A DNA stretch of 5,776 nt, from positions 1 to 5,776 of the forward strand of contig JAQUSM010000077.1 of assembly GCA_028715095.1 (NCBI GenBank), in the 5' to 3' direction. Below the pieces are notes generated by a model that ran no database searches, was not told where the DNA came from, and worked only from the letters and a program-made list of their open reading frames with translations. The DNA comes from Candidatus Omnitrophota bacterium. Its GTDB lineage: Bacteria > Omnitrophota > Gorgyraeia > Gygaellales > Profunditerraquicolaceae. The position numbers were made by a program, and so were the translations under genes. Numbering within the stretch: position 1 is the first letter of the stretch; each line of letters begins with the position of its first letter. Below are positions 4,309 through 5,776 of this stretch, in pieces.

Positions 4309-5176
4309 TTAACCACTTCGCCAATCCTTCCTGCATCTTTTTATCAAATAAATATGCCTGGATCTTATCCTGAGCCTGAGCGAGGCTTAATTGTTTGCTT
4401 CCAACGATATCATCTAATTTGAATATATAATACTGCCCATCGATCTTTACCGGATCAGAAACTTCCGATATGCCTAACTTGAACACCACTTCTTCAATTT
4501 CACTGCGTAATTCCTGGCCCTGAGAAGCAGAGAATTTATCGACAGTAAAGCTATACCTGGTAGCCAAATCTTCCAGCTTATCCCCAAGACGTAAATAATA
4601 ACTCAGGGATTTTGCAGCGCTCTCATCCTGCAAAACGATAACCGTAAGAAGCCGTTCTTCCGGTTTAATGAATTTACGCTTATTCTCATTATAAAAATCA
4701 GTGATCTCATCGGGGCGGATCATTATCTTGCTGCGCACCTTCTGCTCAACAATGCTAAAGCTAAGCATTTGTTCCCGGATTTTATTTTCCAAGTCCGCCT
4801 GTACCAGCCCTTGTTTAGCCAGCTCCTGTTCAAAATCGGATTCCAGCGCATAACGCTTCTTGATTTCATTAATTTTTGCTTTTATCCTTGCAGGTTCAAT
4901 AGTTATCTTCTCATTTTTTGCCTGCTGGAGCATAATTTTATCCTCAATCAAACGTTCTAACAAATCCTGCCTGGTAGAATTTACTTTCTCCTCCAGGGCT
5001 TTTCCGCTTAACTCACGGGAATATTGCATGCGTATGAAGTTTAAAAAATCATTAAGGTCCTTTTGCGTAATAACCTCATTATTTACCACTGCAACCATCT
5101 TGTCCTGCGCGCCAAGGAAACAAACGGGGCCGAGGAATAAGATTACCAGCGTAGCAATACTAATTATGCGTCTCAT
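4265..5176 (-). CDS. surA: SurA-like periplasmic chaperone with degenerate parvulin domain
   Basis: The protein is probably a periplasmic folding factor for outer-membrane or secreted proteins. I choose ATG at 5176 (303 aa) over the GTG at 5185, because AGGTG, which covers that GTG, makes a well-spaced Shine-Dalgarno for the ATG. It starts MRRIISIATLVILFLGPVCFLGA-QD, a signal peptide with likely cleavage after LGA. Next is a SurA-type N-terminal domain (VAVVNNEVITQKDL, then a long helical region with LLERLIEDKIMLQQAK). A parvulin-like region follows at about residues 173-255, ending QYYIFKLDD, and a C-terminal helix closes the protein. The parvulin region lacks the usual His of the first strand and of the GYHI motif, and the GGDLGW-like turn is not seen, so isomerase activity is doubtful. 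It overlaps mfd by 17 nt and pdxA by 44 nt. Synteny with pdxA-rsmA supports SurA over PrsA or PpiD. Confidence 0.85.
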   Translation of the reverse strand: MRRIISIATLVILFLGPVCFLGAQDKMVAVVNNEVITQKDLNDFLNFIRMQYSRELSGKALEEKVNSTRQDLLERLIEDKIMLQQAKNEKITIEPARIKAKINEIKKRYALESDFEQELAKQGLVQADLENKIREQMLSFSIVEQKVRSKIMIRPDEITDFYNENKRKFIKPEERLLTVIVLQDESAAKSLSYYLRLGDKLEDLATRYSFTVDKFSASQGQELRSEIEEVVFKLGISEVSDPVKIDGQYYIFKLDDIVGSKQLSLAQAQDKIQAYLFDKKMQEGLAKWLNELKKQSYIKILDN

Positions 5177-5776
5177 CAAAAACACCTACTTTCTTAAAAT
5201 TGGCTATTGCTTCTTTTAATAGGCGGCAATATAAATCAAACCCCACTGCTACAATAAAACCATGCTGCTCCTGGCCGAGGAGATTGCCCGCTCCCCGGAT
5301 TTCAAGGTCCTCCATGGCGATATTAAAACCCGACCCCAAACCGCTATGTTCTTCTATGGCAACCAGCCTCTTTCTCGCGACTGAGTCTAAAACCTCGTTT
5401 CGGGAAATCATAAAATAAGCGTATGCCAGGCGGCTAAACCTGCCTACCCTGCCACGCAGCTGGTGTAAATCCGCTAATCCAAAATTATGCGCGTTATTTA
5501 CAATAATGGTATTGGCATTCGGAATGTCAATCCCCGACTCAATAATCATCGTAGAAACCAAAACGTCAATATTGCCGCTTATAAAATCCGACATTACCCG
5601 CTCTAACTGTTTTGCCGGCATCTGCCCATGGGCTATTGCTATACGCGCGTTACCCCCTAAGCTTTTAACAATTTTATCCCTGACCTTCTCCAAATCAAAA
5701 ATTCGGTTATGTAAAAAGAACACCTGGCCCTTTCGATTAAGCTCGCGCTTGATTGCCTGGGCTACCAGATCTGGGT
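5160..5776 (-). CDS. mfd: Transcription-repair coupling factor Mfd, C-terminal part (5' end beyond window)
   Basis: Mfd is an ATP-driven DNA translocase that pushes stalled RNA polymerase off lesions and recruits UvrA. The visible 204 residues are the second RecA-like lobe plus the translocation module. They include QVFFLHNRIFDLEKV, helicase motif V (SGIDIPNANTI) and motif VI QLRGRVGR. The TRG motif follows, with GSGFNIAMEDLEIRGAGNLLG and then AVGFDLYCRLLKEAI. TRG sequence and the GFDLYC ending identify Mfd rather than RecG. The frame is open to the window edge, so internal GTG codons are not starts. The protein stops about 20 residues after GFDLYC, whereas typical Mfd continues for well over 100 residues as domain D7. 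The stop overlaps surA by 17 nt, and no D7-like sequence is seen in another frame, which suggests a natural shorter form. Confidence 0.95.
   Translation of the reverse strand, partial: PDLVAQAIKRELNRKGQVFFLHNRIFDLEKVRDKIVKSLGGNARIAIAHGQMPAKQLERVMSDFISGNIDVLVSTMIIESGIDIPNANTIIVNNAHNFGLADLHQLRGRVGRFSRLAYAYFMISRNEVLDSVARKRLVAIEEHSGLGSGFNIAMEDLEIRGAGNLLGQEQHGFIVAVGFDLYCRLLKEAIANFKKVGVFDETHN
5177..5183 (-). promoter_or_regulatory. Ribosome-binding site deciding the surA start
   Basis: On the minus strand AGGTG lies within mfd coding sequence about 6 nt ahead of the ATG at 5176. It overlaps the alternative GTG at 5183-5185, so it can serve the ATG but not the GTG. This sets the SurA start and gives a signal peptide beginning with MRR, the usual positive n-region. 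Confidence 0.6.

Noticed and set aside
3770..4312. Two plus-strand ORFs opposite pdxA (and others at 2553, 4769, 4860, 5200)
   Set aside because: Each lies fully or almost fully over a well-supported minus-strand gene, with low-complexity hydrophobic or basic composition typical of reverse frames.
5160..5776. RecG helicase as the identity of the gene at the right edge
   Set aside because: The TRG motif with EIRGAGNLLG alone fits both families, but AVGFDLYCRLLKEA and the motif V sequence are Mfd-type.

Overview
The window reads as a bacterial chromosome segment in which every recognisable gene lies on the minus strand, so transcription runs from position 5776 down to 1. Base composition is AT-leaning and uniform. 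Neither tRNA gene encodes its CCA end. A secreted SurA-family chaperone points to a cell with an outer membrane. The surA-pdxA-rsmA order is the one known from Proteobacteria, but the protein sequences and the hairpin-rich spacers do not look proteobacterial. A lineage such as Omnitrophota or another deep Gram-negative candidate phylum is my best guess, at low confidence.

Region 1 (5776-2513) is a tightly overlapped cluster. It holds the 3' end of mfd (transcription-repair coupling translocase), a SurA-like periplasmic chaperone, pdxA (vitamin B6 synthesis) and rsmA (16S rRNA dimethylation). Successive genes overlap by 17, 44 and 28 nt, which suggests one transcript with translational coupling. 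Two proteins are atypical. Mfd stops just after its translocase module and lacks the usual C-terminal D7 domain. The SurA-like protein has a parvulin-like region without the usual active-site histidines.

Region 2 (2512-1712) starts with a clear sigma-70-type promoter directly behind rsmA. It continues as an RNA-rich block: tRNA-Thr(GGT), rpmG (ribosomal protein L33, 49 aa, absent from a simple long-ORF scan) and tRNA-Trp(CCA). The spacers carry at least five hairpins. Two of them flank rpmG, share loop borders and stem sequence, and show compensatory differences in the outer stem. Between tRNA-Trp and secE is a 19-bp exact repeat of the tRNA 3' end, 95 bp from the original, inside a segment that can fold in several competing ways.

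Region 3 (1711-1) is the conserved secE-nusG-rplK-rplA order, with rplA cut by the window edge. SecE carries an extra N-terminal membrane segment. Gene junctions are a 4-nt overlap, 2 nt and 2 nt. The tRNAs, L33, SecE, NusG, L11 and L1 form a translation/transcription/secretion operon read from the promoter at about 2500, possibly with read-through from rsmA. No CRISPR array, transposase or defence system is visible. The points worth a second look are the truncated Mfd, the degenerate parvulin, the hairpin family and the tRNA-Trp 3'-end repeat.
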